DNA from: Symbiodinium kawagutii
Lineage: Eukaryota; Sar; Dinophyceae; Suessiales; Symbiodiniaceae
DNA: 64,000 nt
NCBI GenBank assembly: GCA_009767595.1
Contig: VSDK01007127.1
Coordinates: 262,318 to 326,317 of the forward strand
Direction of reading: 5' to 3'
The notes below the pieces were generated by a model, which worked only from the letters and a program-made list of their open reading frames with translations, made no database searches and had not been told where the DNA came from. Of the stretch, positions 51,305-62,808 are shown piece by piece. The position numbers were made by a program, and so were the translations under genes. Every line of letters begins with the position of its first letter. Within the stretch, counting starts at the first letter, position 1.

Positions 51305-51508
51305 CTTAGGCGCAGAGGTGGAGCCATGGGATGCTGATGGAGGCGCCCCCACGTGGGAAGGGTGAACCCATTGGCTGCCAAGGCTGCTGTCAGCCCTCCC
51401 AGGTCCAGGTGGACCCCCCCCTGCCATGCCCTGTCCCTGCTCGCCAGGTGGCAACACATTGTCAGCCGTCTCGTTCGTCCCGTTGCTGGCGGCCACTTCC
51501 ATCAACAC
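51305..51508 (-). CDS. Unidentified Gly/Pro-rich exon
   Basis: 204 bp (68 codons, phase 0) between acceptor CTGCCAG|G and GC donor CCTAAG|GCATGG. It encodes VLMEVAASNGTNETADNVLP, then a Gly/Pro/Ser-rich stretch. An overlapping frame ending VNETLEPAVEREAGPGGDVT is equally plausible for the left half, so the register may change at an undetected intron. Confidence 0.4.
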
Positions 51509-51860
51509 CTGGCAGTGTGGGAGTGGCGCTACCCGCCACGAGCCACTACCAACCAGTACTTGCTATCAATTGCTATCATTATTATTTTTCAACCTTTACC
51601 ATCATCACCCTTTGACTGTCCCGGGCCATCATCAACCGGTATAATTTCACCAAACCAGAAAGAACTATTGCCAATAGCCTTCAAACACCATGACATGCCA
51701 GACCCGATGATAGTTCATGAGACGCCTTGAGCCTTGCTGCAGGAGATCTATTTGGGGTGGATCATCCATTTAGGGTGGATCCCTGGAGGTTGGTGAAAGT
51801 GGTGGCTAAGAACCATCCATGAGCAACAACAATCAGTGATAGTAAGTCATGGCTCAACAA

Positions 51861-51914
51861 GCAAACAAACAAACAAACAAACAAACAAACAAACAAACAA
51901 ACAAACAAACAAAC
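51861..51914 (+). repeat. CAAA microsatellite
   Basis: About 13 perfect CAAA units. Gln/Thr/Asn-Lys open frames here are artefacts. Confidence 0.95.
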
Positions 51915-52443
51915 AGCAAGAATCCGAGGCAACCACTTTCAAAATGGACAATCTCAAGTATTAGTCTGTGCATGTCTGTGCTTATTGTTGTTGTTGTTGG
52001 CGATAGCATCAACTACAATGAGCAACATTTTCTGCTACATGATACCAATGGAAACCATAGATAACAACCAAGCACATGCCTCACTGCGGAGTGGCCTCTC
52101 TACTCACATGTTCTAAGAGGTCCGCAAACTATGATGACCAACAATCATAGTAATCAACATAGTACCGAATGACGACAATAGCAACCAAATTAATAAAAAT
52201 GGTGGACTATCGGCTCTCACAAAACACCATTTCAATGAACATGTCATAACACCAATATACCACCCGATGATTTGGAGGTAAATCGCAAGTGGCGACTTGC
52301 CGGAGTAGTGGCACGTGGTGGTTGAAAAACATGTGGATCTGACATCGCAATTTTGCTGTGTTGCATGTTTTACATCTCCCGCGAGTAATTTGTATAATCT
52401 TCATAATCTCCCTTTGTTGCTTTTCATAACCTATTGTTACCAT

Positions 52444-52589
52444 TGTTGATTGATCTCCCTTTAGTTCCAGCACAAAGGTCATGCACTTTGTGATTCCAAG
52501 GGGGTCAGCAGCACATCTGGCCTTTTGTATAGCTGAAAGGTTCCGAGATGCCAAGCTCACACTGAGCTGTTGCACATCTTTCAGCACAC
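52444..52589 (-). CDS. Unidentified exon
   Basis: Acceptor GGCCCAG|G. It encodes VLKDVQQLSVSLASRNLSAI, then KARCAADPLGITKCMTFVLE. The left boundary is not fixed; the frame continues open for 80 more codons. A shorter alternative frame (CAERCATAQCELGISEPF) also fits the acceptor. Confidence 0.4.
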
Positions 52590-53540
52590 CTGGGCCGGCT
52601 ACATGCGCATGTCCGCGCGCGCACATATCGCCCCCATCTTTTTCAATTTCAGATATCTGTATATTAGCACTCGTGAAAATATGCCACAATCAAATGCACA
52701 AATTGAAATCAAACGGGAATATTCAGAGCATGCCGTGCCTCTCATTATACACCTACACAGCTACAAATGTCCTCTTTTTCTTCTTCCAACGGAGTTCAAT
52801 CTCACGACTTGTACCTTCAATGGCGCCCCTGCCATCCCTTGCCACGCCTGCCATTTCCTCTGCCGACTTTGGAGGCGCAGCGGCACATCGCAGGCATAGC
52901 ACTGCCAGCAGCCCACAGGGCACGGTCCATCCCGGCATCTCACGGTCTACATTAACGGTGTAGCACCTGGGTTCAAACCACCCCAGTGCTCGAGCCAGCT
53001 CCAGCGACAGCTACCAAGTCCACTCAGTGGCTGTTGGCGAACAGGTAACAACCAGTTGAGGGAATAAAGTATGTATATATATGATAATTTAAACAATATC
53101 CGATTGTAATAATTTGAATTATCCTATAACAACTATCAGTCAATATATCTGATGATAATTAGGTTGATCACAGCTGACTAGAAATAATTAAAACGTATGT
53201 AATCACCACCTATATGAATATGACTTGGTGACCCACCAACCGAACTTTGTGCTGATAAAACGACATAATGATACATAACGATTGACTCATGCAAACGTTA
53301 AACCAGTAGATCTATGTAGCTTGGTAACTTCTCACTGGTCACCTGATATCAAGTCTTGCTAGCTACCTACCAGGCTATGACCCAAGTCCCGGAGCCAGAT
53401 GGAACGCTGCGAGTGTTTTAACGCATGTGTCAGGCGGGTCCCAGCGATTTCTGCTGATGCCTGGACTGGTAAGTTTCCGGTGCCAGAAAATGGTCTCAGA
53501 ATCATGACTTTGAAATGAACTGCCTCTCCAACCCAAATTC
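52590..53540. other. No confidently assigned gene
   Basis: 52753-52943 is open in two minus frames (one begins MPGWTVPCGLLAVLCLRCAA, signal-like). 52950-53540 is AT-rich with nothing recognisable. Confidence 0.4.
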
Positions 53541-53749
53541 TAGTGATGTCGTGCCACGTTAGTTTTCAGATGTTTTCAGAGAAGTCCAATGCTCGAACAC
53601 TTTGACGAGCAAAAAACGAGCTCGTCGCACCATTGGACGACCAAGGGAATTTCTGTGAGCCAATTGAACAGCACAATATTTTTGTGCGACCTTCGTGACA
53701 TGTAATGACCACCTCCGAGTGCGACATGTAGCAAGGCTGTGGTGACCGC

Positions 53750-53901
53750 CGATTTCGGCGGCCCAGCCGAACTGATCCCGCTTCAAACGGAGCGTTCTGC
53801 CGCGCCAGCGCCGTGCGCCAGCTCTCCTTGGCAGTGGGGCCCGATGGATCCCTGGGGTCCCTGGGTCCCTGGGGCGCAGATCCGACCATACTGAGCTGGT
53901 T
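53750..53901 (-). CDS. Unidentified exon
   Basis: Acceptor ACCTTCAG|A at 53901. It encodes GPTAKESWRTALARQNAPFE after a Pro/Arg/Asp repeat region (GPRDPRDPSG). The left end is unresolved, with GA and GT options. Confidence 0.4.
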
Positions 53902-54016
53902 CTGAAGGTCGACAGAGGTAAGCTATGTCATGTCATATCTACGTGTCACATGTCTCAGTGGTGGCTGATGTTCACTGAATTTCCCGGAAGAAATGGGCAT
54001 CTGAGGGCCCCAGCGC

Positions 54017-54506
54017 TCACCCACAAGCACAGAAAGGAAACCTCGATGGGGTGTCCATCCAAGCCATGGCATGTGGCGGATGTTCAGGGACATAAACAAC
54101 ATCAACGCAGCTCTTTACACTGGATAAAGCCCTGGATAAATATGGATAAATGAAGAACTGGCATGTTTGAAGGTTCGGGACATCATTTGAAGAGCCAATG
54201 TTGGGGCTTTCGGGGTGCCAAGCACTGTGCCAATGAAGGTGTTTGAATCCAGGGAATGTGCACTCATCGTTGCGCCCTTCCCTTCCTGAAAGAAATGGCA
54301 TGGCAAACCCGTTGTGACCAGTTGGATGACCGCACCATGCTTGTTGCATCTTGTTGCTTATGATGGTGGCAAATGTCACAAGGCAAAAGCCGGATTCTGA
54401 AAGGTCTGGCAAAATCTTCGCAGAAGCTGCCGAGGAACCATGTCTTGGGTGGCTTCTGGATTGCCACCCCTGAGGATGCCAGGATATCATCGTCGTCTTT
54501 TGGCAT
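54017..54506 (-). CDS. Long open frames, unidentified
   Basis: Two minus frames are open together: 157 codons (SAASAKILPDLSESGFCLVT...) at 54017-54490 and 80 codons (IQKPPKTWFLGSFCEDFARP...) at 54264-54506. Both have coding-like composition; only one can be real over the overlap. Confidence 0.3.
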
Positions 54507-54799
54507 TACATCTTTTTCCTGTCAAGATTGTGCTTGAGCATGCGCATGATGGAAAACTCCTCTGGGTCAACTCAACTCTGGCAGAAGCGCGTTCAACTGA
54601 GAGCCTGATATGCTTAGAGTGATCCTCGCATTGTCCCCAGATTGTGTGCTATCAGAAATTGCAAAAAAAAAAAGAGGAGCAAATGCAAATCGCAGCAGTT
54701 TGAGGTTGCGAACAGGCAGCAACTCAACTGATGCTTCCGGAATCCTCCGAATCACTGAAAGTCCCCAGCCACCCTGGTGGCCCCAGCATCACTCCTCGA

Positions 54800-54964
54800 C
54801 TGCATCATCGATGTGGCATGACCTGCGGTGCGGCTGCAACACCACACCAGAGGGGGAAGTACTTCTGACGTCGCCCGTGCACCTGCACACATACACAACG
54901 CCACATCTGTCGCGTCCATACGATGTCGGCTGTCTCTTGTCAGTTTCATAGCCCGTCTCATCCC
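54800..54964 (-). CDS. Unidentified exon
   Basis: Acceptor AATCTTCAG|G at 54964. Frames MRRAMKLTRDSRHRMDATDV and DETGYETDKRQPTSYGRDRC are both open. The left end is not fixed. Confidence 0.35.
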
Positions 54965-55119
54965 CTGAAGATTGGAACAAAGCCTACATCGGGTTTAGCT
55001 TGTCACATCTTGCCACCACCTGCGTGGCCGAAAACTGGAGACAACTCCCCACCGCCCGGGCGCTTCGAGCACCAACCCAGCAATTTTTGCTCCTTCCAAG
55101 CAGGATATCATCCGGAGAC

Positions 55120-55206
55120 TCCACATGACTCAGCATGGATCTCTTGGACAAGCTCAGGCAGTGCGGCCATCACGAGGTACCAAAGTGTCCAGATGACAAG
55201 GGCAGG
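55120..55206 (-). CDS. Membrane-segment exon next to a poly-His microsatellite
   Basis: It follows ATCCCCAG|C at 55206, immediately downstream (minus sense) of the CAT/CACCAT repeat. It encodes ALVIWTLWYLVMAALPELVQ, then EIHAESC, a likely transmembrane helix. The repeat would supply the pyrimidine-rich acceptor tract. Confidence 0.45.
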
Positions 55207-55210
55207 CTGG

Positions 55211-55258
55211 GGATGGTGATGGTGATGGTGATGGTGATGGTGATGGTGATGGTGATGG

Positions 55259-55308
<50 letters not shown>
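55211..55308 (+). repeat. GATGGT / GAT compound microsatellite
   Basis: About eight GGTGAT units, then about 16 GAT units. In frame it gives 32 histidines on the minus strand. It is more likely intronic, ending at the acceptor of the exon at 55120-55206. Confidence 0.95.
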
Positions 55309-55319
55309 CATGATAAGGC

Positions 55320-56760
55320 GTGATACGGCGTGATAACGCATAGCAAACCATTGTTCATGACAATGATACTGATGATTCGATCATATGCATTTCACATAAA
55401 CAAGTTTCAGTGCTCTGCTTGCAACCATTACCAACCAACACCTACAAATCACTTTCAACCAATAATATCAACCATCAACGAATCTCTAAATCAATATGCA
55501 AATCTTTACGAAACACAATTCCGCACACACACACACAAATACAATTAAGAATATGAATCTGTCTAAGCATGTCTAAGCCAATACTTGACCTATCTTTATT
55601 ACCAGCATATAAGGTCATGCTGGTTGCAAAAAAAACATGGTGCCTTCTCTGCTGTCCAGGTCCGAGTCAGCGGGCGTTGCAACTTTGGCGAAAAGCAATC
55701 GATGACGTGCAGTCTGGGGCACATTGCTGAGATCATTCAGCAAGCCCCACCAAGGTAGTGGTCAACAGTAATTGCAAATAGCGGTTGATCAGAATCATAG
55801 TAGTTGAACCTGTAATGGTAATGATAAGTCTGAGGCTGGCAAAAGGGGTAATGATGACAGTGGTAGTAAACTGGCAATACTAGTAATCTTAAAACTGGTA
55901 CCAGTAGTGGTTGATCATAATAATAGCGGATAATACTGGTCATTGGTGGCTAATAATTCTCACAAGTCAGTGTACACTGGCGATTGGTAAATGACAACGA
56001 CTGGCAGGTCCTGGCTCTGGTTCCGCCACGGACCTACCAGTTGGACACCCGAAACGCTCCCCTCCCAAGTAGTGTTACACAGCCGGAATCTCGTGCGGCC
56101 GCTCACACCCGATCACCACCTAGCGGAGCAGCTGACCAAGGGGGATTGCCACCAAGGCGATCCAAAGAGGGGCGAAGCAATTCTTTAATGAAGACCAAGC
56201 AATGGTGAGACAATATGCCTATAGAGACAACAAAATAATATGGCCTGGTTGGATAACGCTAGTAATGATTGAATCACGGCTAAATACGGCGTATGGTTTG
56301 CAACTATTTCTGAAATAGTCTAGCTAGTCATGCTCTGAACATGGAGGTCGGCCACCAGTGGAAAAGTCAATAGTTCTTCGTGGCCACTGAAAATCGCAAA
56401 TCTTATGGGCACCGTAAAATCATCTTCAAAGCATGCATTTCATGTGCTTGTCCGACTGCCTCCGTGCGCCATGTTACATCTGAGAAGATAGCAGGCTGCA
56501 ATTGTTTCGTGCATGTTCTTTATACAGAGTACTGTACATAAGAGTACCCCAAATTAACATCAATTGACTTGTTTGAAAGCAGCAATCGATGTCGTCACAA
56601 CCTGAGTGCAAAGTCCTAAACAGCAATCCTTACATCCCACATTGCGGTGTTAAAACCTGCTAATGATCTTTTCTCATCTAATTTATACGTCTGCAACCTG
56701 TGGGGAGTTCCCATCCTTGGCCTCTTCCAAGTGGCCCTGTCAGCCCGTTGCAGGTGGCAC
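55320..56760. other. No confidently assigned gene
   Basis: AT-rich. A minus frame at 56100-56200 (VFIKELLRPSLDRLGGNPPW) before GTGTGA is a weak exon candidate. Nothing else is recognised. Confidence 0.4.
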
Positions 56761-56766
56761 CGCTAC

Positions 56767-56859
56767 CAAGGCACTCCGGGCTCCGATCATCTCCGCCATG
56801 CTGCTGAAGCTCCTCTTGGTGGCAACCCAGTCTCGCACCAAGATGGAGCTCATGATGGC
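56767..56859 (-). CDS. Unidentified exon
   Basis: Exactly 93 bp (31 codons, phase 0) between acceptor GTCTAAG|G and donor GCCTTG|GTAGCG. It encodes AIMSSILVRDWVATKRSFSS, then MAEMIGARSAL. The 264-codon plus frame across it runs into a TG/TATG repeat and is judged a shadow. Confidence 0.6.
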
Positions 56860-57348
56860 CTTAGACTTGACGGTCACGAGTCGGTGACAGGGGAAGACTG
56901 GTCAAGTTGGCCTGAGAAAAACTTAGGCTTGAAGAAGGCGAAGCTGAGGAAGACTCGAGTTGGCTCAAAAAAAATCACACCTAGCAGTTCAGAGACATCG
57001 CTCAGACAGTATATGTGCATGGGTAAATCTCTATCTGTGTGGATTCTGTCTGTAGGTGGGGGGCTTCTCGGTACATCTATTGTCACATATCTGCGTATGC
57101 ATCTATGTGTGCGCAAGTCCGGGAGCGCATTAATACGTGCATGCACAACTGTATGTGTATATACGCATGCATGCACGTTATGTTATATTATGTTATGCAA
57201 TGCCATGTTACGGTATCTTGTGTTATTATGTTTCATTATCACTATAATATTATCTTTATCATATTATTATTATCATCATTATCGTTATTGTTATTATCTG
57301 GGCGTAGCGGTCCAGCGCTGCCTCCTTGCTATCTTATGTTATAGCATG

Positions 57349-57395
57349 TATGTCTGCGTATGTCTGTGTATGTCTGTGTATGTCTGTGTATGTCA
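57349..57395 (+). repeat. GTCTGTGTAT decanucleotide repeat
   Basis: Four to five units of TATGTCTGTG. Cys/Val-rich plus-strand translation is an artefact. Confidence 0.9.
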
Positions 57396-57565
57396 TATGC
57401 CTGTGCATGTGTGTTTGCTACGTGTGCCGATATGTACATGAAGTTCAACATCTTGGGATGTGCTGAAGCATGCTGAAGCCATGCCCAAGGAAAGGATTGA
57501 ACACCGAAGCGAACAAAGACCATGATGGGTACACAACTGGACCTGTAGCTACGAGCGGTGGGGTT

Positions 57566-57655
57566 AAGTCCCATCACCCGGGGAAAGTCCCATCACCCCC
57601 GCACGGCACGCACTGGACAGAAGTCCCATCACCCGGGGAAAAGTCCCATCACCCC
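57566..57655 (+). repeat. Nested direct repeats AAGTCCCATCACCC
   Basis: The 14-mer AAGTCCCATCACCC occurs four times, arranged as two copies of a 34-35 bp block (57566-57599 and 57621-57655) whose halves are joined by GGGGAAA. Just downstream CAGCAGCACCAAACTAATCA is also duplicated (about 57683 and 57733). Confidence 0.9.
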
Positions 57656-58116
57656 AAGCAAATCCCAATGGCACAGCGTGTCTCAGCAGCACCAAACTAA
57701 TCAACGAGGAACAGCAGCAAGGAAGCACAACAGCAGCAGCACCAAACTAATCAACATCAACAAATGAACATCAAACAGCACCAGAATGGTGTCAAGGCTC
57801 GTTCACAGCACATGCGACCCAATAGTTAATCATATCATTGAATCTGCCAGAAACGCTGCGCGCACGCATGATTTTGCAATGCCGTGTTGGATCCAAAATT
57901 GTCAAATAAACCATAAATCATGAAAAACTGTTGCGAAACACTGCGCGCACGCAGGACTGATGCGACTTCCGCGACATGATGCGACTTAACCTCCCCCCAG
58001 TAAGAGCTGTCAAAGCAACAAGAGACTTTGAAGCTTCACTTCGTGCGGCAGGCCAAGCAAAGATGCCACAGCATAGGGGTGCACGATGCATGTGTCGTTG
58101 TGGTTCACCACTTCAC

Positions 58117-58232
58117 CCTTGCCTCAGTGATTTATCATTGGCTCCGCTATCGAGCAATGGCCGGAGCCTGAGCCTAGGCATCCGCACGCACATCAGTGTG
58201 AGAGTGGCCAGGATGGGCACCAAGATGAAGAA
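58117..58232 (-). CDS. Membrane-segment exon, unidentified
   Basis: Acceptor GTGCCGCAG|T, donor CAAGG|GTGAAG. It encodes FFILVPILATLTLMCVRMPR, then LRLRPLLDSGANDKS, a transmembrane helix followed by basic residues. The 154-codon plus frame is a shadow. Confidence 0.5.
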
Positions 58233-58436
58233 CTGCGGCACCGATCAAACGAAGCCCCGAAATGCCAGGTGTTCCACCGGTTTTTCGTGGTCAATGCCGG
58301 CCTTTCTAAAATCGCGTTTCATGGGCCATGGGACGCCCTCAGTTTACATCAAGAAAAATAACGGTGCTTCAGTTCAAAAGGGATGTCAAATCACGGTTTC
58401 GGTCACAGTTAGACCGAACTTAGTTGATGTTCAAAT

Positions 58437-58874
58437 ATGAACTTCCTTCCTTCATTGTCTCCGTTTCTATCTCCTGTACATCTCCTGTATCCCCATAACT
58501 TTACGAACATCATGATTTTTTTGTCCGCTGCTCTACTCTCCATGTCTCCTGCTTTCGCTTGCTCTTCAAACACTGAGGTGGTGCGGAGTTCCAAAAATGG
58601 AGATCATGATCCCAAACCAAAAGTTAGGACTTCGAGCGACTTCAGCAACTTCCCAAAGTCCGTCAAAGTCCCAAAGTCAAAAGTTGTTGGTTCCGATTCG
58701 AAGTTAGCGGTCAAAATCGATTCCGATTCGATAAAAGTTATCTATAGGATTAATCAAGATAAAAGTGATTTTTGCCGGGGCGTCCAACGGTTTGCCCTCA
58801 AACAAGTCTCAGCCCCAAAGCGTTGCAAAGGGGGAATATGGGGTTTACAGGCAGATAAAAGTGATAAAAGATGA
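58437..58874 (+). CDS. Open frame of 145 codons, doubtful
   Basis: A plus frame with a signal-like MIFLSAALLSMSPAFACS and a Ser/Lys-rich tail. The 3' half is simple-sequence (CAAAGTC and GATAAAAGT repeats). A competing minus frame (ELRTTSVFEEQAKAGDMESR) also looks coding. Confidence 0.2.
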   Translation: MNFLPSLSPFLSPVHLLYPHNFTNIMIFLSAALLSMSPAFACSSNTEVVRSSKNGDHDPKPKVRTSSDFSNFPKSVKVPKSKVVGSDSKLAVKIDSDSIKVIYRINQDKSDFCRGVQRFALKQVSAPKRCKGGIWGLQADKSDKR

Positions 58875-59080
58875 ATAATCTGATTAGAAATCTGATTAGA
58901 AATCGATAATCAGTTATCTAATAAGATTAATCAAGTAACTGATGGAAAATTAGATATTAGCAAACTAATCATCTTATAAGATTAAGTAACTAATAAGTAT
59001 TATCTAAAGGTGAAAATGATGAAAACATCCCATCTTTCGCGGAGACCGGTGGCTCAACGCTCGGCTCCGCGGCGCCGTAC

Positions 59081-59135
59081 CTGGCCGGGAAAGAAGCGAT
59101 TCCGGGCTTCGTGACGGCCTCAGAGCTGCTGGTCC
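59081..59135 (-). CDS. Short exon beside an inverted-repeat element
   Basis: 55 bp between acceptor TGCCCAG|G and donor GGCCAG|GTACGG. It encodes TSSSEAVTKPGIASFPA. The upstream intron begins with an inverted-repeat element only 10 bp from the acceptor. Confidence 0.4.
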
Positions 59136-59145
59136 CTGGGCATGC

Positions 59146-59380
59146 GGTGGTTTCTCAAGCCATAGGGGTGCCCCAAAAATGGTGGGTTTACTCAACATGG
59201 TTGATAAGCTGGATGATTGATCAGCTGGGTTTACTACTAAAGATGGGGTACACCAGTTGATAAACATGGTTGATAAGCTTACTAGAGATAAGGTTTTACT
59301 ACTAATCCAGTTTTTCTACTAAAGATGGTTGATAAGCTGGATGATTTGGGGGGTCCCCCGACATGACTTGAGAAACCACC
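59146..59380 (+). repeat. Inverted-repeat (MITE/introner-like) element, family D
   Basis: Bounded by GGTGGTTTCTCAAG (59146-59159) and its exact reverse complement (59367-59380). Length 235 bp. Part of its interior (AAGCCATAGGG...GGTTTA) is shared, inverted, with 62320-62385. Confidence 0.75.
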
Positions 59381-59676
59381 ATATGTTGATGCCTGTGATT
59401 CGATTCGTGTTTTGGCCGCTTTTGGCCACTGTCAGCCGGTTCATCCTTCGATTTTTGCCCGTGATCTTGGTGGTGATAGATCTCCGGCTAAAAGGAACTT
59501 TAACTCTGACTGGGTATATGATAAATCTATGGAAATCCTTCAAATCCCATGTACCTCCCTGCAATCCTTCTAGCGGCTGTATGTTAAATCCACGTAAAAA
59601 TCAAAGTTTGTGGGTCTAACGGTCTAACCCACCCAGCGATGATAGACCCTTACCGTTTTACAAGCAGTACCGTGAC

Positions 59677-59724
59677 CTGAGCCCTCGCACCCAGGTAGAA
59701 CTCGAAATGGTTGGGTTCACCATC
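59677..59724 (-). CDS. Micro-exon (16 codons)
   Basis: Acceptor CAATGCAG|G, donor GGCTCAG|GTCACG, phase 0. It encodes DGEPNHFEFYLGARAQ. Confidence 0.45.
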
Positions 59725-59899
59725 CTGCATTGCTGGCGCCAAGGGAGATGTGCCATGGAGTAGGGCCCAGTGGCTAACTGAGCTGAGTGGATTACACGGG
59801 TTTTTTCATGGCCAGAAGGTGGGGCCCCTACGAGAGCTAACTCGGCAGCTAGGGCAACTAACACAGACCACGAGACCGAAAAAACAGCGGTTTTGACCA

Positions 59900-60730
59900 G
59901 GTGGCAGACACCGCCGTTGGCAGCTACTTAAAGTATGAATATAACTATAGTCAATGGTAATTGACTTTGGTTAATTACATTATTTGGCTATCCTGTAATC
60001 CATAGGCCCTATGTTTAATGGTTCAGTGGTTGAACTCCGAATTATCCAAGATTTTTAACTAGTGTTTGCGAAATTGCTGTGGCCACTCAATGGTCATAAA
60101 CAATGGCTGTTCAATGGTGAATAAGCAGGGTTCATAACCAGGGATCGTCACCATATACCCAACAGCAATAAGGCTATCCCAATCAAATGTTTGTTTGCCC
60201 GCAGATGGCAAACCCTCAAAAATGGGCAGTTTCTTTCTGGACCCTGTAGACTGCCCATTGTGGATTCAAAGATATAGGCTTCGACCAAGAAAAGGGAGCG
60301 GATCGTGTCAATGATGATGAATGATGGGTATGGGAATGATGGTCAATTGATGGTTAATGGTCAACTGATGAAGGTTGCTGATGGTTGATTAATGATGGTC
60401 CTGTAATGAGGGTTCAGAAAGGTTAATGACGTTGTGCTGGATTACAATTTGATTGTCATAGAATAAGGGTTCATAATGGTTAACTAATGATGGATATTGG
60501 TTCAATGGTTTTTTCTAGCACGCAGACTTCAGCTACCTCTGGCAAGCTTCAAAGGCTCCCGCCAAGCATAGAACGAACGCAGAGATCGGATTCCCTTTCG
60601 CCTACTTCTCACCAGCACTTCCAGGCTCGCCCGATCGGGTCTCATCAGCCCGGCCCGCGACCTAGAGGAGCATGGGCGCCAGCAAAGCCAACGTCATGAA
60701 TGACATACAGGATACCGCCCTCGAACCACC
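59900..60730. other. No confidently assigned gene
   Basis: AT-rich, then a TGATGGTTAATGG tract at 60310-60500. The 3' part is open on the plus strand without clear splice sites. Confidence 0.4.
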
Positions 60731-60734
60731 ACAC

Positions 60735-60799
60735 CTCCAGAGGAATTCAGGGTCCGTAGGGCGGACAGCAAGAGGACTGCACTCAATCTCTGTTTCGCC
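60735..60799 (-). CDS. Candidate exon
   Basis: Acceptor TATCCCGCAG|G, donor CTGGAG|GTGTGG. It encodes GETEIECSPLAVRPTDPEFL. A 99-codon plus frame (60672-60971) is a competitor. Confidence 0.4.
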
Positions 60800-62400
60800 C
60801 TGCGGGATATCAAGTGCCAAGGGATTAGATTGCAGGACGAACAACCGAACAACGGATGCGGACCTTGGGAACAGCAAACTCGCTGAAAAATCCGCCCTGC
60901 AACTACCATATTTTGGAGACCTCGTTGGAAGCATTCCAGCACTCGCAGCTCATGCCATCAACCAGATGTAAAAAGAACTATACTGCGATTGCCATCAATG
61001 GCTTTGGTGGCAATGTAGTCGCTCCCGTCGGCACAATGTCAGCTTTCTCATCCCAAAGCTTGGGATTTCATGCAGGTCCCAAACTCGCTTGGCAGTCGGA
61101 ACCGTGGAGTCTTTTCAAGACGACATCGCCATTCCCAATTGTCAGGAAACGGTACCCGTCCGAAGGATTGCAATGACTTGCAATGCTGCTGCAAGTGGCA
61201 GCCCCACCAGTAAGAGGAGGATTTCCATTGCCAACAGCAGAGCAGAAAGACTTGAGCGATGGTGCGAGTGATATCGAGCTGTCCTTGGGTCACAGCAATG
61301 GTGACAACACAGCGTGGCTCGCGCATCGCAAACCCCACCCGTCCTCGAATGAGTTTTTCACAATGTGGTGACTTCTCACTGGTTGCAGCGGCCGATTATT
61401 GCCTCAGTGCGTCGATGGCCTCCCTAGACCCCAAGCCAAGGGCAGTTCTGGGCCCCGCCTAGTTGTTAACCATAGGGGCGCTGAAGCGTTACTGCTGCGA
61501 AATTCAACATGTTTCAACCATGCACTGGTAGTAATCATCATTCACCATCCTTCAAATGGCAACGCTCAACCAGCACCACCATAAACCAGCAATGAACATA
61601 TAAGCTGGCAGTAGTTGATCCCATGATGATTTCCATTGCAACCTTTATCTTTCCGTACCTCGAGTCATTCATTTGTGGGGGTAGACCCATCGAATCGGCC
61701 GAATTTTTGCACAACAACGGTGATGTGGTCGTGTGCTGTTGTCATCCGACAATACTCAACCACATCAATGGTCAACCGTCAAAAGCGGTCATGACTAGCC
61801 ACCCATGCAGTTATCCGCCATTGACCTCCATTAGTCAGCGCGAAGAAACACAAATCAGCATCGATCAACAGTAGTCAACATTCACCAACATCAGTCATCA
61901 TCAAACAAACTCAACCAACATTGGCCAACATTATATAACCATCATCATCATTGGCCAACACTAGCCAAAATTAATCTACATGAACGCATCACTAGCAAAC
62001 ATTGTCCATGATTTACTAACATTAGCCGATGAGTAGCCAACCATAAATGGCCAGAATCAATCAGCATTAATAAATCAACCTTAACAAGGTCATCCTTTGG
62101 ACGAATGCTAGCCACACCCCAACGCCCATCCAGAACGTGCTGGACCGGCTACAAAGTATTGGTGGGCGCATGGTGAACGACTAGCGGGAACTATGATACG
62201 GGTAACAAGGTTGACTCAAAAAAACGAAATGCTGCTTAAATGATTGTGAATGATAGCAAACTGATAGCTGATGACTCCTGACTTTAACTGAAATGGGTGT
62301 TTGTCAAAAATCGGGAACCCCCCAACTATTTTCATGATAAACCAACCATTCTTGGAGGTTCCCTATGGCTTAAGGAGCACCCGAAGAAACGAAGTGGTGA
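60800..62400. other. Ambiguous open region, then non-coding
   Basis: 61000-61370 is open in several frames on both strands: minus SDGYRFLTIGNGDVVLKRLH and plus AEQKDLSDGASDIELSLGHS. No choice can be made by eye. 61870-62080 is a CAACATYRGCCAACAT tract. 62320-62385 holds a relative of the family D element interior. Confidence 0.4.
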
Positions 62401-62401
62401 C

Positions 62402-62497
62402 CTTGGCTACCGACCAAAACACGTGTCTCTCCAAGGAGCCAGGGCTGGGGAACATCGCTTTGAAGGTCTCGAACTGATCCATGGACATTGAAAAGGC
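62402..62497 (-). CDS. Unidentified exon
   Basis: Exactly 96 bp (32 codons, phase 0) between acceptor GGCTGAG|G and donor GCCAAG|GTCACC. It encodes AFSMSMDQFETFKAMFPSPG, then SLERHVFWSVAK. The downstream intron starts with a relative of the family D element about 17 bp from the donor. Confidence 0.6.
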
Positions 62498-62808
62498 CTC
62501 AGCCCATCGATGGCACGCCCTGGCACGCCGATGGCCGCCCCTCATCCCAGCCCATCGAGCTGGTGAAGCCGAAGTTCCACCGAAAATGGTCAGATTTTTG
62601 TTTGCGGCTGAAAACCCACTCGGAAAATCCGTGTTTGGGGATTCCGGATCTTGAGAGAATCTCATGTTGAATTCTCTTGTTGCAGCTTTCCTTTGAACAT
62701 TTTGCTTTCACGGTGTTTCAGTGGCCAGTCGAATGGCCAGCGGTTTTTTGCAGCTCAAAATCATGATGCTATGCACATCCGCGTGCTGAGAGATGGACAT
62801 GGTCGAAA

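Noticed and set aside
56647..57441. 264-codon plus-strand open frame
   Set aside because: It runs across the antisense of a well-bounded minus exon and ends in TG/TATG simple repeats with Cys/Tyr/Val-rich translation.
57976..58440. 154-codon plus-strand open frame
   Set aside because: Overlaps a minus-strand exon with a membrane helix and good splice signals; composition is less protein-like.
59409..59445. Possible spliced-leader relic (TTTTGGCC)
   Set aside because: The string is TTTTGGCCG/TTTTGGCCA; the diagnostic GGCTCAAG end is absent.
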